Shown here: positions 17,055 to 25,066 of the stretch, piece after piece
Layout of the letters: the number at the start of each line of letters is the position of its first letter
How positions within the stretch are numbered: position 1 is the first letter of the stretch
Assembly: GCF_900105765.1 (NCBI RefSeq)
Contig: NZ_FNTX01000002.1
Location: 1,922,001-1,986,000, forward strand
DNA: 64,000 nt
Direction: 5' to 3'
Source of the DNA: Ruania alba
GTDB taxonomy: Bacteria > Actinomycetota > Actinomycetes > Actinomycetales > Beutenbergiaceae
Position numbers and translations under genes: made by a program
The notes under the pieces: model-generated
Told to the model about the DNA's origin: nothing
The model's input: only the letters and a program-made list of their open reading frames with translations
Databases searched by the model: none

Positions 17055-18287
17055 ATGTCCACGACCACTGAGCTGCCGGCGCGTCCGCCGTGGTGGCGTA
17101 CGGCCCTGCTCGTGGTGACGTGCCTGTTCTTCACGGTGAGCAACGGGGTGTTCTCCGAGATCGGCTCCCAGCCCGAGGGACTGGCGGGGATCCTGCTGAT
17201 CCCGTTGATCCTGGGGATCGGAGGGCTCCCGTTCCTGCTCCTCTGGCGGCACCGCGCGCCGTTCGTTGTTACCTGGGTCGCCGTGGCTGGCGGGGTCGTG
17301 CTGCCGCTGGGGGCGTCGACGGCGCTCGTCGCCCTCGCCTCTCTGATCGGCCGCCGTCGCGGACCGGCCGTGTGGTGGGCGGCCGGGGGTGTCGCTGTCA
17401 CGGTGGCTGTCGCGGTCGCGCGCGACATCGTTGCCCCGACGGTCGGGGCGTCACTGCTGAAGACTCTGGGCGCCACGCCGGGAGCTCCGCCGGAGACCGA
17501 GTTCGATCTCGACTGGCAGGTCCTGCCGATCCTCCTGGCCCTCACGATGTGCCTGTCCATCGGCGCGGGCCTGTTGCTGCGGGCCCGTCGGCTGTCCAGG
17601 ACGGCCGAGACCGCTGCAGCCGCGGCCGGACAGGAGCAGGATCGGCTCGGCCACGCGCTGGCTCGTCAGGTCGAACGGGAACGGATCGCTCGCGAGGTGC
17701 ACGACGTGCTCGGGCACCGGCTCTCCCTGCTGACTCTGCACGCGGGTGCGCTGCAGGCGAACGCGAGCGGGGACGACGAACTTGCCCAGAGCGCTGCCCT
17801 GGTGCGGGAGAACGCAGGGCGTTCGATGGAAGACCTGCGCTCCCTGCTGACCGTTCTGCGGCACGACCTGGATCAGGATCCGGTACTGGACGTCTCCCTC
17901 GCCGACCTGCCGAGTGTCATCCACGAGGTGCTCGACAGTGGCTCACCGGTGGTGTCCTCGGTGTACCTGGACCAGGCGGAGTCCGCGGACCCCGCACTGG
18001 CGCGTGCCGTATACCGGATCGTGCAGGAAGTACTCACCAACGCGCGCCGGCACGCGCCGGGGGAGCAGGTGCGGCTGTCCGTCACCGGCGGACCCGACGA
18101 GGGCGTCAGGATTGACGCGACCAACAGGTATGTGGCCTCGCCGGAGCCCCGGGCCGGATCGGGGATCGGTCTGCAGGGAGTGGCCGAGCGGGCCGAGCTC
18201 CTCGGCGGCACGGTTGCCTACGGCCTGGACGACGGCGGACGGACGTTTCGAGTGACTGTCGCCCTGCCATGGCGTGCGGTGTCGTAG
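17055..18287 (+). CDS. Two-component sensor histidine kinase (HisKA_3 type)
   Basis: A 410-residue kinase. Four to five hydrophobic helices lie in residues ~15-180 with little outside the membrane, so it may sense within the membrane. The dimerisation/phosphoacceptor motif is RIAREVHDVLGHRL with His 216. The ATPase domain has the N-box EVLTNARRHAPG and a G-box GSGIGLQGVAERA, as in NarL/DesK-type kinases. The partner is the LuxR-type regulator 390 bases downstream; a small membrane gene sits between. The ATG at 17055 fits a leaderless transcript; GTG 17025 is less likely. Confidence 0.88.
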   Translation: MSTTTELPARPPWWRTALLVVTCLFFTVSNGVFSEIGSQPEGLAGILLIPLILGIGGLPFLLLWRHRAPFVVTWVAVAGGVVLPLGASTALVALASLIGRRRGPAVWWAAGGVAVTVAVAVARDIVAPTVGASLLKTLGATPGAPPETEFDLDWQVLPILLALTMCLSIGAGLLLRARRLSRTAETAAAAAGQEQDRLGHALARQVERERIAREVHDVLGHRLSLLTLHAGALQANASGDDELAQSAALVRENAGRSMEDLRSLLTVLRHDLDQDPVLDVSLADLPSVIHEVLDSGSPVVSSVYLDQAESADPALARAVYRIVQEVLTNARRHAPGEQVRLSVTGGPDEGVRIDATNRYVASPEPRAGSGIGLQGVAERAELLGGTVAYGLDDGGRTFRVTVALPWRAVS

Positions 18288-18341
18288 CGCTGCTCGGTGC
18301 TGCAGGGCGCGCAACGACCCTGGCTCTGGGATGCTCGGCGC

Positions 18342-18617
18342 ATGGCTGAACCACGCACATCCCTGGCGGCCCGGATCGCGGGAGTGCTCGGGCTCGTGCT
18401 GTTCGCCCCTGTGCTCTTCCTCTTTACTGTCTCAGGGCTCGTGGCTCCCCTGTGGGCGGTGGTCGGCATGCTCCTTGTGGGCGTCGCCACGCTGGCGGTC
18501 GCGATCTGGCAGGTCCGGCGCCGGCCGTGGCTGGTCCTCGCACTGCCGTTGGCACTCCTGCTGGTCTGGATCGTCGTGCTCATCCTGGGTGAGCAGCTGC
18601 TCGGCTGGACCGCCTGA
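18342..18617 (+). CDS. Small two/three-helix membrane protein
   Basis: A 91-residue protein made almost wholly of hydrophobic helices (GVLGLVLFAPVLFLFTVSG, then two more), with an RRRP turn between the second and third. No family recognised. It lies between a sensor kinase and its response regulator in the same direction, so it may modulate that system. Start ATG 18342 lacks a ribosome binding site and may be leaderless. Confidence 0.6.
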   Translation: MAEPRTSLAARIAGVLGLVLFAPVLFLFTVSGLVAPLWAVVGMLLVGVATLAVAIWQVRRRPWLVLALPLALLLVWIVVLILGEQLLGWTA

Positions 18618-18663
18618 GCGCTGGTTGTCGCGGGAGCCGGCCGTGCACGTCGGTGGGACCTCG

Positions 18664-18669
18664 TACGAT
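18664..18669 (+). promoter_or_regulatory. -10 box of leaderless response-regulator gene
   Basis: TACGAT ends seven bases before ATG 18677, the same arrangement as for the partner kinase. The regulator therefore has its own promoter. Confidence 0.55.
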
Positions 18670-18676
18670 CACCGCC

Positions 18677-19339
18677 ATGGACCGACGTCATCGCATCCTC
18701 ATCGTCGACGACGACGCGATGGTGCGCGCCGGACTGCGTCTGATGCTCCGCAGCGCCACCGACATCGAGGTCGTGGCCGAGGCGACCGACGGCGACGAGG
18801 TGGTGGCGGCCGTGCAGGCGCACCACCCGGACGTGGTGCTGATGGACCTGCGGATGTCCCGGATGGATGGCATCGCCGCGACTCGGGCGGTGCTGGCCCT
18901 CCCGAGTCCGCCACACGTGATCTCCCTGACCACCTGGGACGTGAGCGAGGCGGTGCTGCGCAGCATCGATGCCGGTGCCGCGGGCTTCCTGCTGAAGACT
19001 GGGAGTCCGGAGGAGATCATGCGTGCCGTGCGCGCCGTCGTGGCCGGAGATGCCGTCCTCTCGCCGCGCAGCACTCGGCAGGTGCTCGACCAGCTCACCA
19101 CCGACGGCGGCGCCGCCCGGGCATATGCCCGCGACCTCATGAGCGCCCTCACCGAGCGGGAGCGGGACGTCACGGTGGGTGTGGCACGAGGGCTCTCCAA
19201 CGCCGAGGTGGCGCATCAGCTGTATGTCTCGGAAGCCACGGTGAAGTCTCATCTCGCCAGTGCTCAGGCCAAGCTCGATGTGCGTAACCGTGTCGGTGTG
19301 GCCGTGCTGGCCGAACGGGCCGGGCTGCTGGCCGACTGA
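18677..19339 (+). CDS. LuxR/NarL-type response regulator
   Basis: A 220-residue regulator. The receiver domain has ILIVDDDAMVRAGL with the acidic pair and the phosphoacceptor Asp 57 in VVLMDLRMSRMDG. The output domain ends with LTERERDVTVGVARGLSNAE and SEATVKSHLASAQAKLDVRN, a LuxR helix-turn-helix. It is phosphorylated by the kinase encoded upstream; the target genes are unknown, perhaps its own cluster. Confidence 0.9.
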   Translation: MDRRHRILIVDDDAMVRAGLRLMLRSATDIEVVAEATDGDEVVAAVQAHHPDVVLMDLRMSRMDGIAATRAVLALPSPPHVISLTTWDVSEAVLRSIDAGAAGFLLKTGSPEEIMRAVRAVVAGDAVLSPRSTRQVLDQLTTDGGAARAYARDLMSALTERERDVTVGVARGLSNAEVAHQLYVSEATVKSHLASAQAKLDVRNRVGVAVLAERAGLLAD

Positions 19340-19468
19340 TCCGTGGCAGGTCGCTGCAGGGCTGGTGGCCCACACAGCACGGGAGCACCACCACACCGGC
19401 CGGGTGGTGAGCGCCGTGCTGGCGAAGATCTGCGCTGTACTGGACGTGATGGCGAGCCCAGCAATCGG

Positions 19469-19474
19469 TAGGGT
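19469..19474 (+). promoter_or_regulatory. -10 box upstream of reductase gene
   Basis: TAGGGT sits about 30 bases before ATG 19505, giving a short leader that contains AGGGAGG (19494-19500) as ribosome binding site. Confidence 0.45.
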
Positions 19475-19504
19475 TGTGCACGCCACGTGAACCAGGGAGG
19501 ACAC

Positions 19505-20107
19505 ATGGCAGCAACGGTGCTCGACATGTCGATGTCGCTGGACGGATTCATCGCGGGACCGAACCTGAGCCGGGAGAACGGGCTCGGTGACGGCGGCTCT
19601 CGCTTGCACGAATGGTTCCTCGGCCCGACCGGCTCGTTCGACGACCGCGTTCTGGCCCCGCTCAGCGGACCGGACGAACGCGCCTTCGACGAGATCATGG
19701 CGACCGGGGCCGTCCTCGTCGGTCGCGGCACCATCGAGCCGGCTGGCGCCTGGAACGGTGATCATCATGACGGCGTCCCGATCGTTGTGATGAGTCGTCA
19801 CCCGGTGCCGCCGGAGTTTGCAGGGTATGAGCGGGTGCGTTATGTCAGTGACCTCGCCGATGCCGTTCGTCTCGCCCGCGAGGGGGCAGGGGAGCGGGAT
19901 GTGCTCGTCCATGGCGCGGAAATGGCGCAGTTGCTCCTGCGCGCCGGTGAGCTGAACGTGATTCAACTCCATCTGGTCCCGGTCCTGCTCGGGCAGGGGC
20001 GGCGGCTGTTCGAGGGGATGCCGGCCGAGCAGACCGAACTGGCGCAGGTGCGAGCCGAGCAGGGCCGCGAGGCCCTGCACCTGAGGTACCGCGTGCTCAG
20101 CAAGTGA
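19505..20107 (+). CDS. RibD-C/dihydrofolate-reductase-family protein
   Basis: A 200-residue protein beginning ATVLDMSMSLDGFIAGP, the N-terminal strand of the RibD C-terminal/DHFR-like fold. It continues with GAVLVGRGTIEP and DVLVHGAEMAQLLLRAGELN, which form the NADPH-binding strands. Family members reduce pteridines, pyrimidines or unknown substrates with NADPH; many are orphan enzymes. The start at 19505 has AGGGAGG four bases upstream. It is a single-gene unit after the two-component pair. Confidence 0.8.
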   Translation: MAATVLDMSMSLDGFIAGPNLSRENGLGDGGSRLHEWFLGPTGSFDDRVLAPLSGPDERAFDEIMATGAVLVGRGTIEPAGAWNGDHHDGVPIVVMSRHPVPPEFAGYERVRYVSDLADAVRLAREGAGERDVLVHGAEMAQLLLRAGELNVIQLHLVPVLLGQGRRLFEGMPAEQTELAQVRAEQGREALHLRYRVLSK

Positions 20108-20269
20108 CGGCCTAGCAGGACGGTCCGGCGAACGGGCCAGGGCCGCCGTCGGGGCTCTCCACGCACGGCGCACGGCCGGTGCGGCATGAAGGATGCGCAT
20201 GCATTCGAGCCTCGACAACTTCTCCACGCGTCCTTCGCATCTCCAGCCGCCGCTTGTACGTGCACGCAG

Positions 20270-20275
20270 TAGCGT
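20270..20275 (+). promoter_or_regulatory. -10 box of leaderless aminotransferase gene
   Basis: TAGCGT ends six bases before ATG 20282, and no ribosome binding site is present. Confidence 0.5.
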
Positions 20276-20281
20276 TGACCC

Positions 20282-21472
20282 ATGGAGTTCCGCCGCATCG
20301 AGGGTCTGCCCCCGTACGTGTTCACGATCATCGACTCCCTCAAGCTCGAGGCACGTCGAGCCGGTCGGGACGTGGTGGACCTCGGCTTCGGCAACCCGGA
20401 CCTGCCCAGCCCGGAGATCGCCGTCGAGAAGCTTGCCGAGGCGGCGCACAACACGCGGAACCATCGCTACTCCTCCTCTCGTGGCATCCCGAACCTTCGC
20501 CTGGCCGTGGCCGGGATGTACCAGCGGAGGTTCGGCGTCACCCTCGACCCGGAGAGCGAGGTGCTCACCACCATCGGTGCCAAGGAAGGCTTCAGCCACC
20601 TCATGTGGGTGCTGCTGCAGCCCGGTGACGCCGCGATCGTGCCCACCCCGAGCTACCCGATCCACATCTGGGGGCCGTACTTCGCCGGGGCCGACGCCCG
20701 CCAGGTGCCCATCGGGGACGGCACCGACGGCGCCGGGTACATCGACCGGGTCATGGAGGCCTGGGAGCTCGGTTGGCCCAAGCCGCGGGTGGTGGTGCTC
20801 TCCTTCCCGCACAACCCCACCACCTCCACGGTCGAGCTCGCCGACCTGCAACGGCTGGTGGACTGGGCCCGAGAACGGGATGTCGCACTGGTGCACGACC
20901 TTGCCTACGCCGACATGTGCTTCGACGGGTGGCAACCGCCGTCGATCATGCAGTGCGAGGGTGCCAAGGAGGTGGCCGTCGAGCTCTACTCGATGACCAA
21001 GTCCTACTCGATGGCCGGCTGGCGGGTGGCGTTCATGGTCGGCCGCAAGGACGTCATCAAGGCGCTGGTGCAGCTGAAGAGCTATCTCGACTACGGAACC
21101 TTCCAGCCGATCCAGATCGCGGCGACTGTCACCCTGAACGAGGCCACCGAGTACCCGGCCGAGCTCAGCGGGATCTACGAGTCCCGGCGGGACGCCCTCC
21201 ACGACGGTCTGCAGCGGGTGGGCTGGGACATCCTCAAGCCGAAGGGAACCATGTTCGCCTGGGCGCGGATCCCCGAGCCGTACCGGGAGATGGACTCCAT
21301 CGACTTCGCCCGCCACCTGGTCACCGAGTGCGATGTGGCGGTCTCCCCGGGCGTCGGTTTCGGTCCTGGTGGGGAGGGGTATGTGCGGTTCGCCCTCATC
21401 GAGAACGAGCAGCGGATCTCCCAGGCGGTGCGCAACATCCGCCGCGGCCTGACCCGTCTGACCACGGGCTGA
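20282..21472 (+). CDS. Class I/II aminotransferase (AlaC-like)
   Basis: A 396-residue PLP enzyme. It starts FRRIEGLPPYVFTIIDSLK, then DLGFGNPDLPSP, the N-terminal substrate loop of the alanine/LL-diaminopimelate aminotransferase group. The PLP Lys 240 is in SMTKSYSMAGWRV, and the distal phosphate-binding stretch is SFPHNPTTSTV. It resembles AlaC, which makes alanine from pyruvate and glutamate. The amino donor and acceptor cannot be read from sequence. Confidence 0.85.
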   Translation: MEFRRIEGLPPYVFTIIDSLKLEARRAGRDVVDLGFGNPDLPSPEIAVEKLAEAAHNTRNHRYSSSRGIPNLRLAVAGMYQRRFGVTLDPESEVLTTIGAKEGFSHLMWVLLQPGDAAIVPTPSYPIHIWGPYFAGADARQVPIGDGTDGAGYIDRVMEAWELGWPKPRVVVLSFPHNPTTSTVELADLQRLVDWARERDVALVHDLAYADMCFDGWQPPSIMQCEGAKEVAVELYSMTKSYSMAGWRVAFMVGRKDVIKALVQLKSYLDYGTFQPIQIAATVTLNEATEYPAELSGIYESRRDALHDGLQRVGWDILKPKGTMFAWARIPEPYREMDSIDFARHLVTECDVAVSPGVGFGPGGEGYVRFALIENEQRISQAVRNIRRGLTRLTTG

Positions 21473-21480
21473 GTGCCGCG

Positions 21481-21486
21481 TAGGCT
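21481..21486 (+). promoter_or_regulatory. -10 box of leaderless SDR operon
   Basis: TAGGCT ends seven bases before ATG 21494, giving a leaderless transcript for the SDR-folP2-reductase operon. It lies only nine bases after the aminotransferase stop. Confidence 0.5.
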
Positions 21487-21493
21487 GCACAGC

Positions 21494-22264
21494 ATGTCCA
21501 CCGCGCTGATCACCGGAGCCTCCTCCGGCATCGGACTGACCTTCGCCCGGCACCTCGCGCAACGGAGCCAGAGCCTGGTGCTGGTGGCCCGGAATGCCCA
21601 CCGGCTGGAGGTGGTGGCGGCCGAATGTCGCGCCCTGGGCGCTCCCACCGTGGAGGTGCTTCCCGCCGACCTCGCCACCGATGCCGGGATGTCCTCCGTG
21701 GCCGACCGGCTCCGCCGCGACGATCTGCACACCCTGGTGAACAACGCCGGGCTGTCCATCGGAGCGCCGTTCGTCGAGGCCAGCGAGCGTGCCCTCACCC
21801 ACCAGCTCGCGGTGAACGTGGAGGCGGTGCTGCGTCTCACCCGCGCGGTTCTGCCGGGCCTGACCCAGCGTGGGGCCGGGGTGATCATCAACGTCGCCTC
21901 GGTCGCGGCGTTGCTCCCCGGGCGGGGCAGCACCTATTCGGCCTCCAAGGCGTGGGTGCTGCAGTTCACCGAAGGCCTGGCGATGAACCTCTTCGGTACG
22001 GGCGTGCGGGTGCAGGCGCTGTGCCCCGGCTTCGTGCGCACCGAGTTCCACGATGCCGCCGGCATCGACATGAGCCGCACCCCGGACTGGATGTACACCA
22101 GTGCCGACCACGTGGTGGCCGCCTCGCTGCGAGACGTCGGCCGCGGGAAGGTCGTCAGTGTGCCGGGTGTGTTGTACAGCGCCCTCGCCGTGGTGGCCAA
22201 GCACGCTCCGCGTGGGGTGATCCGTCGCCTCGCCGCCGAGGTCAAGTCCCGCGGGCGGGACTGA
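21494..22264 (+). CDS. Short-chain dehydrogenase/reductase
   Basis: A 256-residue SDR. It has the NAD(P)-binding motif TGASSGIG (residues 7-14), NNAGLS, and the catalytic YSASK (Tyr-x3-Lys) following NVASVAALLPG with the catalytic Ser. A basic residue after the second strand (LVARNAHRL) favours NADP(H). The C-terminus is extended and fairly hydrophobic, as in SDRs related to DltE. The stop overlaps the folP2 start (TGATG), so the two are translated together. Substrate unknown. Confidence 0.85.
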   Translation: MSTALITGASSGIGLTFARHLAQRSQSLVLVARNAHRLEVVAAECRALGAPTVEVLPADLATDAGMSSVADRLRRDDLHTLVNNAGLSIGAPFVEASERALTHQLAVNVEAVLRLTRAVLPGLTQRGAGVIINVASVAALLPGRGSTYSASKAWVLQFTEGLAMNLFGTGVRVQALCPGFVRTEFHDAAGIDMSRTPDWMYTSADHVVAASLRDVGRGKVVSVPGVLYSALAVVAKHAPRGVIRRLAAEVKSRGRD

Positions 22265-23223
22265 TGGCCGACGGCGTCCCGGCCGCAGGTGCGGCCCTCA
22301 CCCATGCGGCGCGCCCGTCGGGCGCGGCGTCGCCGCTGACTCCACCGGCGGTGACCACTCTCCCGCCGCGACGGATCGGCCGGCGCGAGTTCGACTTCGC
22401 CCACCGGGTGGCGGTGATGGCTATCGTGAACCGCACCGCGGACTCCTTCTACGACGCCGGGCGCACCTACGCCCTCGATCGTGCCGTCGAGGCGGCGCTG
22501 CGTGCCGTCGAGGCCGGCGCCGACTGGGTCGACATCGGAGGGATGGCGTTCTCCCCGGACGCCGAGGAGGTGGATGCGGCCGAGGAGTTGGACCGGGTGC
22601 TCGGGGTGATCGAGGGGGTGCGTGCCGTCAGTGATGTGGTGATCTCCGTGGACACGCAACGCCCGGAGGTGGCGAGGGCGTGCGTGCAGGCGGGGGCCGA
22701 CGTCGTCAATGACACCACGGGACTGCGTGTGCCCGGGATGGCCGACGCGGTGGCCGAGACCGGCGCCAGCGTGGTGATTGCGCACTCCATCGCCGACCCG
22801 CACCGGCACCACCCGCGCCCGCAGTACACCGATGTGGTGGCCGAGGTGGCTGCGTTCCTGACCGCGCAGACACAGGTGGCGCTCGCGGCGGGCGTGCCGC
22901 CGGAGCGGATCATCATCGACCCCGGTCACGACTTGAACAAGAACACCCGGCACTCACTGGAACTGGTGCGGCGCCTGGACGAGATCACCAGCCTCGGCCC
23001 GCCCACCCTGGTGGCGTTGTCGAACAAGGACTTCGTGGGGGAGACGCTGGATCGGGAGCGCCCCGAACGCCTGCCCGGTACGCTCGCCGCCACGGTGATG
23101 TGCATCGAGCGTGGGGCACGGATCGTGCGTGCCCACGAGGTGGCTGCCACCGTGGACTCGGTTCGGATGGCCGAGGCTGTGCTCGGGCTGCGGGAGCCGG
23201 CGTGGATGAAGCACAACGTATGA
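22264..23223 (+). CDS. folP2: Dihydropteroate-synthase-like protein (FolP2 type)
   Basis: A 319-residue TIM-barrel protein of the DHPS family. MAIVNRTADSFYD (Asn-x-T-x-DSF) is the first pterin-site motif, VVISVDTQRPEVARA and DVVNDTTGL follow, and IIIDPGHDLNKNTRHSLE closes the pterin pocket. The second motif reads DIGGMAFSP instead of the canonical DIGGESTRPG, which is the loop that holds pABA and pterin in true FolP. Mycobacterial FolP2 shows the same group of changes and lacks measurable DHPS activity, so this is more likely FolP2 than the essential FolP. It overlaps the SDR and reductase genes. Confidence 0.85.
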   Translation: MADGVPAAGAALTHAARPSGAASPLTPPAVTTLPPRRIGRREFDFAHRVAVMAIVNRTADSFYDAGRTYALDRAVEAALRAVEAGADWVDIGGMAFSPDAEEVDAAEELDRVLGVIEGVRAVSDVVISVDTQRPEVARACVQAGADVVNDTTGLRVPGMADAVAETGASVVIAHSIADPHRHHPRPQYTDVVAEVAAFLTAQTQVALAAGVPPERIIIDPGHDLNKNTRHSLELVRRLDEITSLGPPTLVALSNKDFVGETLDRERPERLPGTLAATVMCIERGARIVRAHEVAATVDSVRMAEAVLGLREPAWMKHNV

Positions 23224-23921
23224 GGCCGTTCTCCGAGGCTGAGCTGCTCGCCGCGTACGCGGTCGCGGACAGGACCAGGCCCCACCTGCGCGCGAACATG
23301 ATCGCCAGCATCGACGGTGCCGCCACTCACCAAGGTCTCTCCGGCGGGCTGAACAACCCTGCTGACAAGCAGGTGTTCGACCTGCTGCGCCGCCTCGCCG
23401 ACGTGGTGCTCGTGGGTGCGGGCACGCTGCGCGCCGAGGGGTATGGCGGGTTGCGCGTGGACGAGGAGGACGTCGCCTGGCGGCGGGCGCACGGTCTGCC
23501 TGATCACCCCGTGCTTGCGATCGTCTCTTCCCGGCTCGCGTTGGAACCCTCATCGCCCCTGTTCACCGAGGCTCCGCGTCGGCCCCTGCTGTTCACCCAC
23601 GAGCAGAGCCCACAGCGGCAGCGAGCAGCACTCGGTGAGGTCGCCGACGTGGTGGTCTGTGGCCACGATGCCGTGGACCCGGCGGGCGTCGTCGCGGAGC
23701 TGGTGGTCCGGGGGATGCCGCAGATGCTCTGCGAGGGCGGCCCGCACCTGCTCGGCACTCTCGCCGGGGTGCTGGACGAGCTGTGCCTGACGGTCAGCCC
23801 GTTGTTGGAGGGTGGCGGCGCGGTCCGGATCCTCCGGGACGCCCCGCTGGCGCATCAGCCGATGCGCCTGGCCGGTGTGCTGCGCGCCGAGGACATGCTC
23901 TTCCTGCGCTACCTGAGCTGA
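23220..23921 (+). CDS. Pyrimidine-reductase/DHFR-family protein (RibD-C, Rv2671-like)
   Basis: A 233-residue reductase. RPHLRANMIASIDGAATHQGLSG is the first strand and substrate loop of the RibD C-terminal fold, DVVLVGAGTLRAEGYG the NADPH-binding region, and QMLCEGGPHLLGTL the second nucleotide-binding glycine stretch. It resembles the mycobacterial RibD-like protein that can substitute for dihydrofolate reductase. ATGA overlap with folP2 indicates coupled translation, supporting a joint role in pteridine or folate chemistry. The specific substrate is inferred. Confidence 0.8.
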   Translation: MRPFSEAELLAAYAVADRTRPHLRANMIASIDGAATHQGLSGGLNNPADKQVFDLLRRLADVVLVGAGTLRAEGYGGLRVDEEDVAWRRAHGLPDHPVLAIVSSRLALEPSSPLFTEAPRRPLLFTHEQSPQRQRAALGEVADVVVCGHDAVDPAGVVAELVVRGMPQMLCEGGPHLLGTLAGVLDELCLTVSPLLEGGGAVRILRDAPLAHQPMRLAGVLRAEDMLFLRYLS

Positions 23922-23931
23922 GCCGCGGAAG

Positions 23932-23993
23932 TATCGACGGCACACAGCACACTGGTGCCAGATCTGGCGACAGTGTGCTCAGGCCCGTCGATA
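23932..23993. repeat. Nested perfect palindrome (62 bp)
   Basis: Three arm pairs share one centre: TATCGACGG/CCGTCGATA (23932-23940/23985-23993), GCACACTG/CAGTGTGC (23947-23954/23971-23978) and the central CCAGATCTGG (23958-23967). The internal loops are symmetric (6/6 and 3/3 bases). It lies between the reductase stop and the truncated toxin gene. It may end transcription or be a mobile palindromic element. Confidence 0.65.
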
Positions 23994-23994
23994 G

Positions 23995-24312
23995 TTGCGC
24001 GCCAGCAGGGTGTGCGTGACCAGTGCAGCCAGCGTGACCGAGGCTGCCCTGGTCGTCCAGAGCCGACAGGGTCCGGACGCCGTCGAGGACCTGCGCCGGG
24101 CGCTGCGGCAGGCGAAGGTCGAGATCGCCCCCGTTGACGAGGAGCAGGCGTGGCTCGCCCACGCGGCCTGGCAGAGGTTCGGCACGGGGCGGCACCCTGC
24201 CGGGCTCAACTACGGCGATTGCTTCTCTTATGCCCTGGCGAGATCGCGGGCAGTGCCGCTGCTGTTCACGGGCGAGGACTTCACGCAGACCGATATCGAA
24301 CAGGCGCGCTGA
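23995..24312 (+). pseudogene. vapC: VapC-type PIN toxin, 5' truncated
   Basis: The translation from about 24019, SAASVTEAALVVQSRQG, then AWQRFGTGRHPAGLNYGDCFSYALA and PLLFTGEDFTQTDI, matches the C-terminal three quarters of VapC ribonuclease toxins, including the GDCFSYALA acidic/metal region. The first ~35 residues, which hold the 'VDTSA' catalytic Asp, are missing, and no VapB antitoxin lies upstream. The only possible start is a TTG at 23995. It should be inactive. The break coincides with the palindrome ending at 23993, which suggests a deletion or insertion at that site. Confidence 0.7.
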
Positions 24313-24336
24313 CAGGGCGGACCCAGGGTGTGGGAA

Positions 24337-24981
24337 CTAGTGCCGCCGAGCGCTCCCCGGCAGCCGCCGATCGGCGAGCCAGCTCGCCCCGAACAGCGCC
24401 GCGAAGAGCACGAGGATCCCCAGGCATGTGCCCGCCACTGTGCCCCATCCCTGGTCACGGAAGTTGACGAACGGGTAGGGGAACCAGTCGGTGATCCCGC
24501 CCACCGCCAAAGTCGCCGCCAGCCACAGAACCGGCCATACCGTCGCCCCGACGATCGCTGCACCATCGATCCGTGATCGTGGACCCAGCAGTAGCCAACC
24601 CACCACGCACAGCACCGGCACGACCACGTGCAGCATCGTGTCGGCCACGAGCGACCAGCCCGTCAGGTCCAGCAGCGGCCGAAGCAGGAAGACGTGGACC
24701 AGCCCAGTCACCGTGATCCCGACCAGTCCCGCCAGCCGGACGATGCGGAAGACCCGTCCGTCCCGCTGCGGGTCGAGTGAGAGCATGACCGCCCCGACGG
24801 CGACGAGCAGATTGCTCTGGATCGTGAAGTAGGAGGCCAGTCGCCACAGCCTGGTGCCCAGTGGTGGCACCTCGGTGGCGAGGAGTACGGCAGCGCCGGA
24901 CGCCGAGAGGATGAGCTGCAGGAGCAGCGCGCTCACAGCCGCCACGGCGGTCACGATGTGCACGGAACGGGCAGGCGTCAC
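24337..24981 (-). CDS. Pr6Pr family membrane protein
   Basis: A 214-residue protein with six predicted membrane helices. The segments [40 protein letters not shown] and [18 protein letters not shown] match the Pr6Pr (F420-associated/FAR-17a-like) family of actinobacterial membrane proteins. The function of the family is not established. The start is GTG 24981. It is transcribed alone, divergent from metG. Confidence 0.75.
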   Translation of the reverse strand: MTPARSVHIVTAVAAVSALLLQLILSASGAAVLLATEVPPLGTRLWRLASYFTIQSNLLVAVGAVMLSLDPQRDGRVFRIVRLAGLVGITVTGLVHVFLLRPLLDLTGWSLVADTMLHVVVPVLCVVGWLLLGPRSRIDGAAIVGATVWPVLWLAATLAVGGITDWFPYPFVNFRDQGWGTVAGTCLGILVLFAALFGASWLADRRLPGSARRH

Positions 24982-25053
24982 GGGTCGATTCCCTCTCGAG
25001 GTGATGGTCGCCTGCGCTGGTGCGCGCCGGGGATCTCAAGGCCCCATGACCAT

Positions 25054-25059
25054 TAGGAT
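25054..25059 (+). promoter_or_regulatory. -10 box of leaderless metG
   Basis: TAGGAT ends seven bases before ATG 25067; no ribosome binding site is present. Confidence 0.5.
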
Positions 25060-25066
25060 CGAGTCT

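Noticed and set aside
18218-22204. Very long open frame on the minus strand (1,328 codons)
   Set aside because: It lies antisense to the response regulator, reductase, aminotransferase and SDR genes, all of which have strong family motifs. Its translation is His/Gly/Arg-rich with no domain; it is a GC-bias shadow.
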